Under the pieces are notes generated by a model. It saw only the letters and a program-made list of their open reading frames with translations, did no database searches and was not told where the DNA came from. 64,000 nt of DNA, taken from assembly GCA_019242475.1 (NCBI GenBank), contig JAFAVK010000102.1, positions 45,005-109,004 on the forward strand. Reading direction: 5' to 3'. The stretch comes from Acidobacteriota bacterium. Its GTDB lineage: Bacteria > Acidobacteriota > Blastocatellia > Pyrinomonadales > Pyrinomonadaceae. The first letter of the stretch is position 1; each line of letters opens with the position of its first letter. This document shows positions 40,625-49,888 of this stretch, in pieces. Position numbers and translations under genes: made by a program.

Positions 40625-41893
40625 TCACGCGGCGTCGGCGGGGACGGCGGCGCCGCGGCGGTAGTCTTTGGCGTAGGCGCGCGCGAAGTAGGCGGCGAGC
40701 AGGAAGGCGACGAACATGATGCCGGCGGCGGCCCAGAAGGTGTGCGCGACCGAGGCGTCGCTCATGTTGTGCGGCTTGCCGTCCTGCCCCAACGTGGCGA
40801 CGGCGCTGTAGATGAGCGCGGAGGAGAGGAGCGGCCCCGCGACCCTTGAGAGGCTCGCCACCGACTGCGTCACGCCGAGCACGCCGCCCTGCTCGCCCGC
40901 CCCCGCGCTCTTCGACGCGAGCGACGTGAGCGAGGGCGTCGCCAGCCCGTTCCCCAGCGCGAAGAGCGCGCCCAGCGCGAGCAGCGCCAACGTCCCCGTG
41001 TGCGGCCCCGTGAAGGGGATGAGCACGAGGCTCAACGCGAACAGCAGAGCCCCGACGATGACCAGCGGCGGCTCGCCGAACGTCTTCACCAGCCGCCCGA
41101 TTAGTCCGCCCTGAATCACCGCGCCGACGACGCCGACGAAAGCAAAGATCCAGCCCGTGTCGTGCGCGTCGAAGCCGAAGCGGTAGAGCGTAAACAACCC
41201 GAACGAGGCCGTCATCACCGAGAAGGCCGTCACGAACAGGAAGTAGACGGCGAGCACGAACGCGAGGCGTGACTGCTTGAGCGCGCGGACGAGCTGCGAC
41301 CAGCGGCCCGTCGCCGCCGACGTGCGCGCCGGGTGGTCGGGCGTCACCGTCTCGGGCAGCACGAAGTAGAGCAGCGTCGCGTTCGCCAGACTGAGGGCGC
41401 CCGCGAAGAGGAAGGGGACGTGCGCGCCCCAGCGGCTCAGGATGCCGCCGATGGCCGGCCCGAAGATGAACCCGAGCCCGAAGGCCGCGCCGATGAGCCC
41501 CATCCCCTTCGCGCGGTTCTCCTCGGTCGTCACGTCGGCGATGTAAGCCTGCGCGGTCGAGATGTTCCCGCCCGTGATGCCGTCGATGATGCGCCCGGCG
41601 AAGAGCATCCACAGCGTCGTCGCGAAGCCCAGCACGAAGAACCCGAGGCTCGTCCCCAGAAGTGAGAAGAAGAGGACGGGCCGCCGCCCGTGCCGGTCGG
41701 AGAGCCGCCCCAGGATCGGCGTGAAGACGAGCTGCATGACCGAGTAGGAGGCGAAGAGCAGCCCGACGACGCGCGGGCTCGCGTCGAACTTCGTCCCCTC
41801 GACGTAGAACGGCAGCACGGGGATGACGATGCCGAAGCCCACCAGGTCGATGAAGACCGTGACGAAGATGACGAGCAGCGGAGAGCGCTTCAT
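40625..41893 (-). CDS. MFS transporter, TetA-like drug/proton antiporter
   Basis: The 422-residue protein has the 12-helix MFS pattern. The N-terminal helix reads VFIDLVGFGIVIPVLPFY and motif A is GRLSDRHGRRPVLF. A motif B/C-like segment, GRIIDGITGGNISTAQAYIADVT, is characteristic of the TetA/MdtG drug:H+ antiporter branch. A second half-repeat follows. Substrate specificity cannot be read from sequence, and similarity to tetracycline pumps does not prove resistance. The gene is divergent from a flavin reductase gene with a 118-bp gap. Confidence 0.9.
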   Translation of the reverse strand: MKRSPLLVIFVTVFIDLVGFGIVIPVLPFYVEGTKFDASPRVVGLLFASYSVMQLVFTPILGRLSDRHGRRPVLFFSLLGTSLGFFVLGFATTLWMLFAGRIIDGITGGNISTAQAYIADVTTEENRAKGMGLIGAAFGLGFIFGPAIGGILSRWGAHVPFLFAGALSLANATLLYFVLPETVTPDHPARTSAATGRWSQLVRALKQSRLAFVLAVYFLFVTAFSVMTASFGLFTLYRFGFDAHDTGWIFAFVGVVGAVIQGGLIGRLVKTFGEPPLVIVGALLFALSLVLIPFTGPHTGTLALLALGALFALGNGLATPSLTSLASKSAGAGEQGGVLGVTQSVASLSRVAGPLLSSALIYSAVATLGQDGKPHNMSDASVAHTFWAAAGIMFVAFLLAAYFARAYAKDYRRGAAVPADAA

Positions 41894-42011
41894 TGGACGA
41901 TAAATTTTAGGATGATGGCGACGCCGAATGTTTTAGCACAGGCTTCGCGCGCCGCGCCAACTTGCGCTACACTTCGGGGCGTTCGGAAGAGAACGGGGGA
42001 GGCGGTTCAAG

Positions 42012-42728
42012 ATGGCTGCTCCGACGGAAGAGAAGGGGAGTCGCGTCCTCGTCATCAGGCGCGTGCACGAGGAGGCGCAGGGCATCCGCGCGTTCGACGC
42101 GCTGCCGGAGGGGGCTTCGGACAGCCACGACCTGTCGTTCGTGCCGGGGCAGGTCGCGGTGCTCGAAGTCGAGGGGGCGGGGCGCGCCTACTTCGCCATC
42201 GCCAGCGCGCCGGAGGACGACGAACTGGAGTTTTTGGTCAAGCTCTCGAATGACCCGGCCAGCCGCGCGCTCTACGAGACCGGGCCGGGCGGGCGCGTGC
42301 GGCTGGCCGAGGTCGCGGGGCACGGGTTCGACCTCAAGGCGCAGGAGGGGCGCGACCTCGTCTTCGTGGCGATGGGGACGGGCGTGGCGCCTCTGCGCTC
42401 GGCCTTAAGGTCGGCGCTGCCGCGCGCGGAGAAGTACGGGCAGATCTTCGTGCTCTACGGCGCGCGCACGCCGGACGATTTCTGCTACCAGGACGAGACG
42501 GAGGCGTGGCGCGCGGCCGGCGTCGAGCTGCGGCAGGTCATCTCCAGGCCGGACGGCTACGAGTGGTCGGGGCAGACCGGCTACGTCCAGTCGCTCCTCG
42601 ACAACGTTCTGCCCACGCTCTCCGACCCGGTCGCACTGGTCTGCGGCTCGCGCGAGATGATCGCGCAGACGCGCGACCGCCTCCACGAGATGGGCTTCGC
42701 GCCCGAGCGGATTCTGACCAACTACTAA
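42012..42728 (+). CDS. FAD/NAD(P)-binding oxidoreductase, ferredoxin reductase-like
   Basis: The 238-residue protein has an FAD-binding barrel (about 10-110) with FVPGQVAVLEV and the AYFAIASAP flavin motif. An NAD(P) domain follows with FVAMGTGVAPLRSALR, IFVLYGARTPDDF and the C-terminal VCGSREMIAQTRDRLHEMGFAPERI. It resembles the reductase part of hydrogenase, dihydroorotate dehydrogenase or phenol hydroxylase systems. No iron-sulfur domain is attached, so it probably passes electrons between NAD(P)H and a separate partner that is not encoded next to it. Confidence 0.87.
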   Translation: MAAPTEEKGSRVLVIRRVHEEAQGIRAFDALPEGASDSHDLSFVPGQVAVLEVEGAGRAYFAIASAPEDDELEFLVKLSNDPASRALYETGPGGRVRLAEVAGHGFDLKAQEGRDLVFVAMGTGVAPLRSALRSALPRAEKYGQIFVLYGARTPDDFCYQDETEAWRAAGVELRQVISRPDGYEWSGQTGYVQSLLDNVLPTLSDPVALVCGSREMIAQTRDRLHEMGFAPERILTNY

Positions 42729-42731
42729 CCT

Positions 42732-43559
42732 CTACCTCCGCCTGGATTTCGGCCTCGGCTTCGGCGCCTCCTGGTTCGCCGCGTCGTCGTCGTACTCGTT
42801 CTCGAAGGAGAAGACGGCGTTGGGGAAGCGCGCGCGCAGGCTGCGCTGCGCGGCGAGCGTGAGCCGGTTGTTCCCCATGTAGATTTTAAGCCCCTTCAGT
42901 TTCGCCAGCGACGGGGGCAGCGCGACCCCGCCGTTCGCGTTCACCGACAACTCTTGCAGGTCGGGCAGGTCGCCGACGAAGGCGGGGATGGCGCGCAGGT
43001 CGTTGTAGTCGAGCGCGAGCTTCTTCAGGCCGCGGAGCGAGGCGACCTGCGGCGGCACCGTGCTCAGCCCGTTCCGGCCCAGGTCAAGCTCTTCCAATTT
43101 CTGAAGCTCGCCGAGCGTGTCCGGCAAAGCCTTATTCTTACCCGGCCGCTTCTGTTCCAGGTCACGCGGGTCGAGCGCGCCGTAGAGTCTCAGCACCCGC
43201 AGGCTCGACAGCCGGCCGATGGAGCGCGGGAGCGAGACGTTCATCGTGCACCCGTTCCCGTTGTCGATGACCAGCTCCTCCAACTTCTGCAACTGCCCAA
43301 GCTCCTCGGGCAGGTCTACGAGCTTCTCCAGGCACGAAATCTCCAGCGCCTCCAGGTTGACCAGCCTCCCCAGCCCGGGCGGCAGGTGTTTCATCTCCGG
43401 GTCTTCGCCGCCCGAGAGGGCGAGTCGCTTCGCCCTCTCGGGCTCGCGCAGTGCCTTCCCCAGACTGTCGAACGCCCCCTCGTCCTGGCCCACACAGACC
43501 AGTGCGAACAGAAGGCACAACAGGCCGACCGCCGAACGAGACAGAAAACTCCCTCTCAA
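42732..43559 (-). CDS. Secreted leucine-rich repeat protein
   Basis: I use the TTG at 43559 because GGAGG lies seven bases upstream and it starts a signal peptide (SAVGLLCLLFALVCVG). The track start is 43 codons longer and lacks both. The 275-residue product has about seven leucine-rich repeats of the form LPxxLGxLxxLExLxLxxN (about 60-240), ending in a basic tail (PKPRPKSRRR). LRR proteins of this type bind proteins. It is convergent with the reductase gene, with a 3-bp gap. Confidence 0.83.
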   Translation of the reverse strand: MRGSFLSRSAVGLLCLLFALVCVGQDEGAFDSLGKALREPERAKRLALSGGEDPEMKHLPPGLGRLVNLEALEISCLEKLVDLPEELGQLQKLEELVIDNGNGCTMNVSLPRSIGRLSSLRVLRLYGALDPRDLEQKRPGKNKALPDTLGELQKLEELDLGRNGLSTVPPQVASLRGLKKLALDYNDLRAIPAFVGDLPDLQELSVNANGGVALPPSLAKLKGLKIYMGNNRLTLAAQRSLRARFPNAVFSFENEYDDDAANQEAPKPRPKSRRR

Positions 43560-43828
43560 AATGTTTCCTCCGTCAAGGTTGAAAGAATGAAAGACATCAG
43601 GGCCGGCTAACCATACCGCCCGGCCGGCGGGCGCGGCAACCGTCGGTTCCGGTGTAAAGTGAGAAACCCACCCACCGGCCGGCAACAACCTACAGAGCCG
43701 ATTCGCTCACAAAGCGAGAAATCGGTCGTGCATAAAGCGCGAAAAACCACTATCCTTCGCGCAAATAATGGGAATTTCCCAGACGCGGGCGACGGAAGTT
43801 CCCCGACTCGCGTGATGGTGATAGCTGC

Positions 43829-44677
43829 ATGGCTGAAGAGAAATTGCCACGTCTGACCGAGGCGCACGTCCGCGAGCTGGCGAGCGAGAAGAGCTTCGAC
43901 CGCGGCGAAGCTTACTACCACGACGGCTCCGTCCTGGAGCCCGTCCGTCAGGAGAGGGAGCTACGAGCCCAGTGCCAGGGCTCGGACTACGAGCCCTATC
44001 AAGTCAGCGCGACGCTCGGCAAAAGCGGTATCGCCGACACCTCCTGCACATGCCCATACGACTACGGCGGCATCTGCAAGCACATCGTCGCCCTGCTCCT
44101 TACCTACGTCCACGAGCCGCAGTCGTTCCGCCCCATCCCGCCCCTCTCGGAACTGCTCGCCGGACGCAGTCGGGAGGAACTGCTCACCCTCGTCGGCGAG
44201 CTAATCAGGCGAGAGCCGGAGTTGCTCTCGCTGGTCGAACTCTTTGGAGATACGGGGCGGGCAGGACAGGGCATGCCGCCGGACGTGGCAACTTACCGCC
44301 GACAGACGCGGCGGGCACTCCGTCACGAGAGCGAGCGCAAAGTAGAGAAAGAGTTACGTGCGCTGCGGGAACTGGCCGCCGCCTCGGCCCGGGCCGGCGA
44401 CTGGCTGAACGCCGGCGCGATCTATCACGCCGTCCTGGACGAGGCCGTTCGCGGGTACGATGACATGCTGCGCGAAATAGACGAGGACGGCCGTGTCGCC
44501 GTCGTCATAGACGAGTTCGCATTGGGGCTGAGCCAATGCCTCAAGAGAAGTACTGCCGACGCCGAGACCCGCCGGGCGTGGTTGGAGGCGCTCTTAGAGG
44601 CCGAGCTGACCGACATCAAGATGGGCGGGCTCGACCTCGCGCCCAGCGCCCGCGAGGCGGCCGCAGCCACATCCTGA
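43829..44677 (+). CDS. SWIM zinc-finger protein, probably truncated at the C-terminus
   Basis: The N-terminal half has a SWIM zinc finger: Cys73, Cys75, Cys83 and His85 in SCTCPYDYGGICKHIVAL. A helical region (about 100-280) follows, including ELIRREPELLSLVELFG, as in stand-alone bacterial SWIM proteins. The last eight residues (REAAAATS) are read through the antisense of an ornithine cyclodeaminase fragment. The native C-terminus therefore seems to have been replaced by a rearrangement near 44655. SWIM fingers bind DNA or protein. Whether the truncated protein still works is unknown. Confidence 0.8.
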   Translation: MAEEKLPRLTEAHVRELASEKSFDRGEAYYHDGSVLEPVRQERELRAQCQGSDYEPYQVSATLGKSGIADTSCTCPYDYGGICKHIVALLLTYVHEPQSFRPIPPLSELLAGRSREELLTLVGELIRREPELLSLVELFGDTGRAGQGMPPDVATYRRQTRRALRHESERKVEKELRALRELAAASARAGDWLNAGAIYHAVLDEAVRGYDDMLREIDEDGRVAVVIDEFALGLSQCLKRSTADAETRRAWLEALLEAELTDIKMGGLDLAPSAREAAAATS

Positions 44678-44856
44678 AGCGCCGTGCCCGTCGAGTCAAA
44701 GATGACGATCTCTTCATTCGACGTGCGCGCGGGCTTCCTGCCCACGATGATCTCGCCCAGCTCGGCGTACACGTTGTCCCGGGTGACGACGCCCGCTTCG
44801 AGAGCGTGATGGAGATCCCCGATGGCGGCGCACTGCTCAAGAATGTCAATTCTGTG
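44656..44856 (-). pseudogene. Ornithine cyclodeaminase/mu-crystallin C-terminal fragment
   Basis: On the minus strand about 67 residues match the end of ornithine cyclodeaminase-family proteins: GDLHHALEAGVV, AELGEIIVGRKPARTSNEEI and FDSTGTALQDVAAAA. There is no start, no NAD-binding domain and no upstream remainder, so this is a gene fragment. One end coincides with the aberrant C-terminus of the SWIM gene, marking a rearrangement junction. Confidence 0.82.
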
Positions 44857-45047
44857 ACCTGACCTCGAAGGACTGTAGAGAGAGAATCGAAGCGCAGAGT
44901 GAAGAGATGCTGACGACGGCAGAGTTTTAGCTCCCGACACTTGGCCGCCGGCGTGGCGGTCGTTCTCACTACACAACGCTCGATGACTACCCCGCCGCGC
45001 GAAGACGTGCCCGGGGATGGAACTCGTCTGCCTACAAGCACCGCCAC

Positions 45048-45155
45048 GTGATACGTAAGACGTTCAAGTACAGGCTCTACCCGACGAAGCGGCAGGCCGA
45101 CATCCTCGACGGCCAACTGGCAGAGGCGTGCCGGCTCTACAACAGGGTTAAAAGA
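45048..45155 (+). pseudogene. Fragment of an IS200/IS605-family TnpB (OrfB) gene
   Basis: The sequence MIRKTFKYRLYPTKRQ, followed by about 20 further residues with ACRLYNRVKR, matches the N-terminus of TnpB/OrfB RNA-guided nucleases of IS605-type elements. The match stops after about 36 residues, where the 3' end of the TonB-dependent receptor gene begins. No RuvC-like catalytic part, zinc ribbon or TnpA remains nearby. This is a scar of a past insertion. Confidence 0.78.
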
Positions 45156-47730
45156 TTATGTCGAACCCGCCGGAGAAGAACCTATGATAGGGTGCGAAGA
45201 ACTGGCCGAAGTGCGGGTCTGCGGTGTTGAGGCGTACGTCTCGCGGGTTAAAGTGATCGGTCAAGTTAAAGCCGCGCAGTGACAAGCGGACGCCGTACTT
45301 CTTCGTGACCTGAAACTCTTTGGCAACCTCCACGTCGAGCGAGACGAACGCGGGGAAGCGTGTCGCGTCCGAATTGCGCACGCCGACGAAGTTCTGCTCC
45401 GCGTCGCGCACCGAGTAGGGAAAGCCTGTGCGAGCCTCGAAGATGGGCGCGAGCGTGACGCGGTGCGGCAGGTTGAATGTGCCCCATGCGAGCAAGCGGT
45501 TGGGCACGTCGAACGGCAGGTTGCCGTACTGGCTCGCGCGAATGACGGGCGCGCCGAAGTCGCCGAAGTAGCTGTTGAAGTCGTTGAGGTCGCCGCGCGC
45601 ACGCGAGCGCACGTAGGAGACGAAGAACTGATCCTTGTTCGGCAACTTGAGGCGGGCCGTTAATTCCAGCGCGCGGTAGGCGGCCTCGCCCGCCGAGCGC
45701 AGCACGATGCCGCTGCGCCCTCTGAAGTCGAGTTCGGGGTTGACGATGTAGATGTGCTCGGTGCGGCTGACGGTCAGGTTCGCGCGCAGGAAGAGCGAGG
45801 GCGTGACGGTCTGATCCAGTTGAATGTTCCAGCGCAGGTTTTCGGGGACGAAGCCGGCGTCCGTGTTGGCCCCGCGGCGGAAGTCGAGCGGTTCGACGGG
45901 CTTCGTGTCCACGAGCACGTTGGCGAAGTGCCGGCGGTCTAACACTGTCATGCCGTCAACATCAAATCGCGTGACGGTGCGCGAAGGGTAGCGGGCGAAG
46001 CTGCGGACGTTGAGCGGCACTTTGTCGTAGAAGAAGCCGATGCCGCCGCGCAAGACCGTCCGGTCGCCCTTGAACGGAGACCACGCGAAGCCGGCGCGCG
46101 GCGCGAGGTTGTGTTCGTCCGCGATCTGCAGGTTCTCAAAACGAAGACCCACGTCGAAGCTCAGATTGGGTCGCGCGAGCAGGCGATCTTGGGCGAAGCC
46201 GACGTACTCGCGGTTTCCGGTTTCAATCAGTCGCACACTGTGAAAGACGATGCGCTCGGCGAGCGTGCCGTCGGCGCGCGTGATGTTGACGGGGCGTGCG
46301 GCGTAGTTCAGGTGGTTGCGGACGCTGTTGAAATCGAAGCCTAATTTGATCTCGTGCCCGGCGCGGAGGAGGCGTTCTGCGGGGAACGTGTAAACCTCGA
46401 ACAGTTCCAAGCGGCGCGAGCGGCGCGCTTGCGTGGCGAAGTAGTTGCCCAGCTCAAACGTCGGCGTCAACGTCTGCTCGTCAGTGCCTTGTCCCCACAC
46501 ATCCGCGTCGAAGCGTTTGAACGAGAAGGCGGATTGCAGCAGCCCGCCGCCGAGTTCGTAGTGGTCGCGCGCGGCGAGGACGTAATCTTTCTGCCTGTAG
46601 TTCGGCGTGACGGGTTGCGGGCGGAAGAAGTCGAGGTTGACGAACTGGTCGCGCTCTGGGAAATAGCCGAAAGTGAAGCCCTGCGTGTGCCGGTGATTGA
46701 GGATCAGATCGAACTGTGTGAACGAGCTGTAGCCCTCGGTCTTCGTCTCGTTGGACGGAAATGAGAGGCCGCGCACGGGCTGCTTGGCGATGCTGTAAGC
46801 GAGCGACTGCGACAGGAACAGACGGTCTTTCAGCAGGGGGCCGTTGAAGTTCAGCCGCGGCGCGTCTTCGGCGATGCCGACCGGATGGCCGCCGACGAAG
46901 CGCACGTCGGGCAAGAAGTCGTTGACCTCGAAGTGCCATGCCTCGCTGCCGCGCCGCGTCTCGACGGCGGTGACGCCGCCGGTGAACTGCCCGTACTCGG
47001 CCGTGTAAGGGTGCTGGAAGACCTGCACCGACTCGACCGAGTCAATCGGCAGGTTCAGGCGGAAGTTGCCGCTCGCCGGGTCGGCCGCGTTGAGGCCGTT
47101 GATTAGCAGCGCGCTCTGCGGCTCGCCGGCGCCCTCGATGCTGATCTCGCCGGTGGCGGAGCGGACGACGCCGGGGATGAGCGGCAACGCCTCTTCGACG
47201 CGCGCGGCGGCGAGCGGCAGACGTTGGAGCGACTGGCGCTTGAGATTGCCGGCCGGCGTTGACGCGCCGGTCTCGACGCCCGTCGCTTCGTCCACCGCGG
47301 CGGCGACGGTGACGCTCTCCGCCACCGCCGCGACCTTCAACGTGACGACAATCTCGTGCGGCGCGTCCGCCTTGACGACGACGTCGCTCAGGTTGAGCGT
47401 CTCAAAGCCCTGAAGCTCTACGCGGAGCGTGTAGGTCGCGGGCGCGAGTGTGGCGGGGAAAGTCGCCACGCCTTGCTCGTCCGTGGTCGCGCGGGCGGCG
47501 GGCGCTGCACGCTCGTCGCCGCGAAACAGCAGACAGGTCGCGCCCGGCACCGCGCGTTGTTGCGCGTCCTCGACCGTCAAGCGCAAACCCGCCGGCGTCG
47601 GCGCAAGTTGTTGCGCGGGCGTGCGCGGGCCGATGAATGAGAGCGCCAGCAGGAGGCAAGCGAGCGTCGTGAGCGGGCGCGGCGCGGACGCATACGGCGG
47701 GCGGGGGAGCTGTTCGACGGGGCATTGCAT
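45148..47730 (-). CDS. TonB-dependent receptor with N-terminal carboxypeptidase-regulatory domain
   Basis: The 860-residue protein has a signal peptide (about 20-40) and a carboxypeptidase-regulatory-like beta sandwich (about 48-130; AVPGATCLLF, TYTLRVELQGFETL). A plug domain (about 150-260; EALPLIPGVVRSATGEISIEG) precedes a beta-barrel region to the C-terminal aromatic residue (GGFDIIF). This is the layout of Oar-like or SusC-unrelated Acidobacteria receptors. The ligand is unknown and no transport genes are adjacent. The stop codon lies beside the TnpB fragment, but the C-terminus looks natural, so the insertion happened just downstream. Confidence 0.87.
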   Translation of the reverse strand: MQCPVEQLPRPPYASAPRPLTTLACLLLALSFIGPRTPAQQLAPTPAGLRLTVEDAQQRAVPGATCLLFRGDERAAPAARATTDEQGVATFPATLAPATYTLRVELQGFETLNLSDVVVKADAPHEIVVTLKVAAVAESVTVAAAVDEATGVETGASTPAGNLKRQSLQRLPLAAARVEEALPLIPGVVRSATGEISIEGAGEPQSALLINGLNAADPASGNFRLNLPIDSVESVQVFQHPYTAEYGQFTGGVTAVETRRGSEAWHFEVNDFLPDVRFVGGHPVGIAEDAPRLNFNGPLLKDRLFLSQSLAYSIAKQPVRGLSFPSNETKTEGYSSFTQFDLILNHRHTQGFTFGYFPERDQFVNLDFFRPQPVTPNYRQKDYVLAARDHYELGGGLLQSAFSFKRFDADVWGQGTDEQTLTPTFELGNYFATQARRSRRLELFEVYTFPAERLLRAGHEIKLGFDFNSVRNHLNYAARPVNITRADGTLAERIVFHSVRLIETGNREYVGFAQDRLLARPNLSFDVGLRFENLQIADEHNLAPRAGFAWSPFKGDRTVLRGGIGFFYDKVPLNVRSFARYPSRTVTRFDVDGMTVLDRRHFANVLVDTKPVEPLDFRRGANTDAGFVPENLRWNIQLDQTVTPSLFLRANLTVSRTEHIYIVNPELDFRGRSGIVLRSAGEAAYRALELTARLKLPNKDQFFVSYVRSRARGDLNDFNSYFGDFGAPVIRASQYGNLPFDVPNRLLAWGTFNLPHRVTLAPIFEARTGFPYSVRDAEQNFVGVRNSDATRFPAFVSLDVEVAKEFQVTKKYGVRLSLRGFNLTDHFNPRDVRLNTADPHFGQFFAPYHRFFSGGFDIIF

Positions 47731-48208
47731 AGCAGCGGGGTACGAGGGTTAGCGATCCGTTCTTCGTTGCTGTCCGTCCGGCGGGCGTGTTTCGGCGTCT
47801 GAACGCGCCACATAATGAATGACACGCTTAGCTCTTGTCCAGCCCCGATTGCGGTTAGAATGCGCGCGTCCGACTACCGCTTTGCCCGGTAGCGAGCGTC
47901 ATAGAGGAGTGAGGCTTTAGGTCTGAGCTAACAAGGGCCACTCGCCGATGTCTTACATCTTAAAGTTAACGACATTCTCATGAAGGCAGTCATCTATCAT
48001 GCGTGGCCTTGAACAATCGTGAAGATGCAATGAATCTTATTTGAATAAATGTGCAAAGATATCCTGCGTTCACCAAAGATGACTGTTTGCCCGTGCCTTC
48101 TCACTCGCCGAGCGCGTTACATGCATGAAGGCCGGGCGGCCCTGACGCGAGTACATCATAGTGGGCTTAGTCCCACTCTAATCGTGTGGCGTAAGCCGCG
48201 CGGCATGC
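47731..48208. other. Intergenic region, lower GC, no gene recognised
   Basis: This 478-bp gap upstream of the receptor gene includes a stretch (about 47920-48120) with clearly lower GC than its surroundings. I see no ORF with family-like sequence, no tRNA and no inverted terminal repeats. It could be a further remnant of the rearranged region. Confidence 0.45.
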
Positions 48209-49888
48209 CTACCATTTGACTCGTTTGAGGTCAGGCCCGACGATGTGCCCGAAGGAGCCGGGGGGCTCGTGGGCCACGTCGTGCGTGACGTGGCCCGCGT
48301 ACCAGATGACCACGTCCTGGTTGTTGACCGACTCGCCGTTGACGAACTTGTCTATGTCGGCCTCGGTCGTGCAGCCGAAGCCCCAGGTGCAGTTGACGCC
48401 GTCGTCCAGCTCCGTCGCGCGGTAGCGCAGAATCCACACGTCGCCGCGCGGGTAGGGCGCGTCGGGCGAGGTCGCCGCCTGGCCGTCTTCGGGGCCGGGG
48501 ACGATGTCGTAAGCCTCGCCCGTCTGGCTGTTCTCCACACGCCACTTGCGGTTGTGCGAGGGGTCGCGCGGACGCCTGATCTCGAACTGCTTCGTATGCC
48601 AATTCGAGTTGCCGATGATGGGCGGGTCGTTGAACTCGCGCACGATGTTGTTGCCGGGCGTGCGGATGTCGAAGTCGAAGCGCCAGTAGACGTGGTGGTG
48701 GTGGACGTTGCAGACGCACGACGAGGTGTCCACCGCCGAGAAGCCGAAGCGCGGGCGGATGGTGCCGTCCGTGTGCAGCCGCCACATGCTGACGTAGCGG
48801 TACCAGCCCGCCTCCATCTCGCTGACGAGCACGACCTCCTGCCCCTGCACGTAGATGCCCACGCCGAGGAAGTTCCCCGCGTCGGAGCCGGTGTCGAGGA
48901 TGGTCGTCGCGGGCGTGGGGCACAGGCGGAAGCCGGGCGCTACGTCCGTGCCCGTCGCCTGGATCATGCCCTCCTCGTACTGCCAGTCGCGGAAGGGGCC
49001 GCAGGCGTCGTTGTCGTACTTGACGTTGAGGATGGGGACGTGCGCGCGGTAGAGCACACGCTTGCCCTTGTAGTCCACGAAGCGCAGCTCGACGCCCGAG
49101 CCGCGCGTCCCCGAGGAGGATGAGGGGCGCACGACGAGGAATTTCCAGACGACCTTGCCCCCCTGCGTGACCGTGACCCAGACCTGCCCGGCCGTGCCGC
49201 GCGTCGCCGTCTGCTGCCCGGCGTAGGGCTGGCCGCACGTCGTAGGCCCGGCCATCGAAGAGTCGGGCGCGCCGCGCTCGAAGCGGCCGACGGCGCGCTC
49301 GCGAAGGCTGACGCCGACGATCTCGTGTCGCGTATCCTCGCCGACCGACGAGAGCCCGACGGCCACGGCCCTTTCGACGCGGCCGTCCGGTTGCGTCGTG
49401 CCGACGAGCGGCGGCATCGGGCGGTACGGGCGAAGGCGCTGCTCGCGCAAAGAAGTCCCGAAGGTTTCACCCCCGGTGATGACCCTGACCGCCTCCTCGA
49501 ACTCCTCGTTCGTCGGCAGCGGCTGATCGCCCGAGACTTCGACGGCGAGACGCTTCGGGCTGTCGAGACGCCCCTCGGCGCGGACGGTGCGGTTGTTGGT
49601 GTAGTCGTAGATCGTCGCGCGGAAGCGCTCCGGCGCTTGGGGCGGGCGGGCGCTTTTCGTCTCCGGATCGTCGTCCACGACCTCAAGAGACAATAGTCTG
49701 GTACGAGCCCGCCCGAGTTGCTCGCGCACCGCCGGTGCTTGAAGCACGGCGCGTCCTAACTCTTCGAGCGCGGGCTGCTCGGGGCCGCGCGGCTCGAACT
49801 TCAGCTTCAACTCGTCGTCACGCAAGGATGACGACGCCCGCTTGGTAGCTGCACGCGACGTTCGACCTTTCTTACTGGTGGTAGCCAT
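48209..49888 (-). CDS. Copper amine oxidase-like protein without a recognisable TPQ motif
   Basis: The 559-residue protein resembles copper amine oxidases in its catalytic half. VELRFVDYKGKRVLYRAHVP is the segment before the active site, His396-His399 in NVHHHHVYWRFDFDI match the HxH copper ligands, and a late His-rich stretch (GHVTHDVAHEPPGSFGH, about 533-548) could give the third. The tyrosine that becomes topaquinone normally lies in NY(D/E)Y. The equivalent place here reads AGWYRYVSMW, so cofactor formation is doubtful. There is no signal peptide but a basic N-terminus. It may bind copper without oxidase activity. A lysyl oxidase gene is the next gene on the same strand. Confidence 0.75.
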   Translation of the reverse strand: MATTSKKGRTSRAATKRASSSLRDDELKLKFEPRGPEQPALEELGRAVLQAPAVREQLGRARTRLLSLEVVDDDPETKSARPPQAPERFRATIYDYTNNRTVRAEGRLDSPKRLAVEVSGDQPLPTNEEFEEAVRVITGGETFGTSLREQRLRPYRPMPPLVGTTQPDGRVERAVAVGLSSVGEDTRHEIVGVSLRERAVGRFERGAPDSSMAGPTTCGQPYAGQQTATRGTAGQVWVTVTQGGKVVWKFLVVRPSSSSGTRGSGVELRFVDYKGKRVLYRAHVPILNVKYDNDACGPFRDWQYEEGMIQATGTDVAPGFRLCPTPATTILDTGSDAGNFLGVGIYVQGQEVVLVSEMEAGWYRYVSMWRLHTDGTIRPRFGFSAVDTSSCVCNVHHHHVYWRFDFDIRTPGNNIVREFNDPPIIGNSNWHTKQFEIRRPRDPSHNRKWRVENSQTGEAYDIVPGPEDGQAATSPDAPYPRGDVWILRYRATELDDGVNCTWGFGCTTEADIDKFVNGESVNNQDVVIWYAGHVTHDVAHEPPGSFGHIVGPDLKRVKW

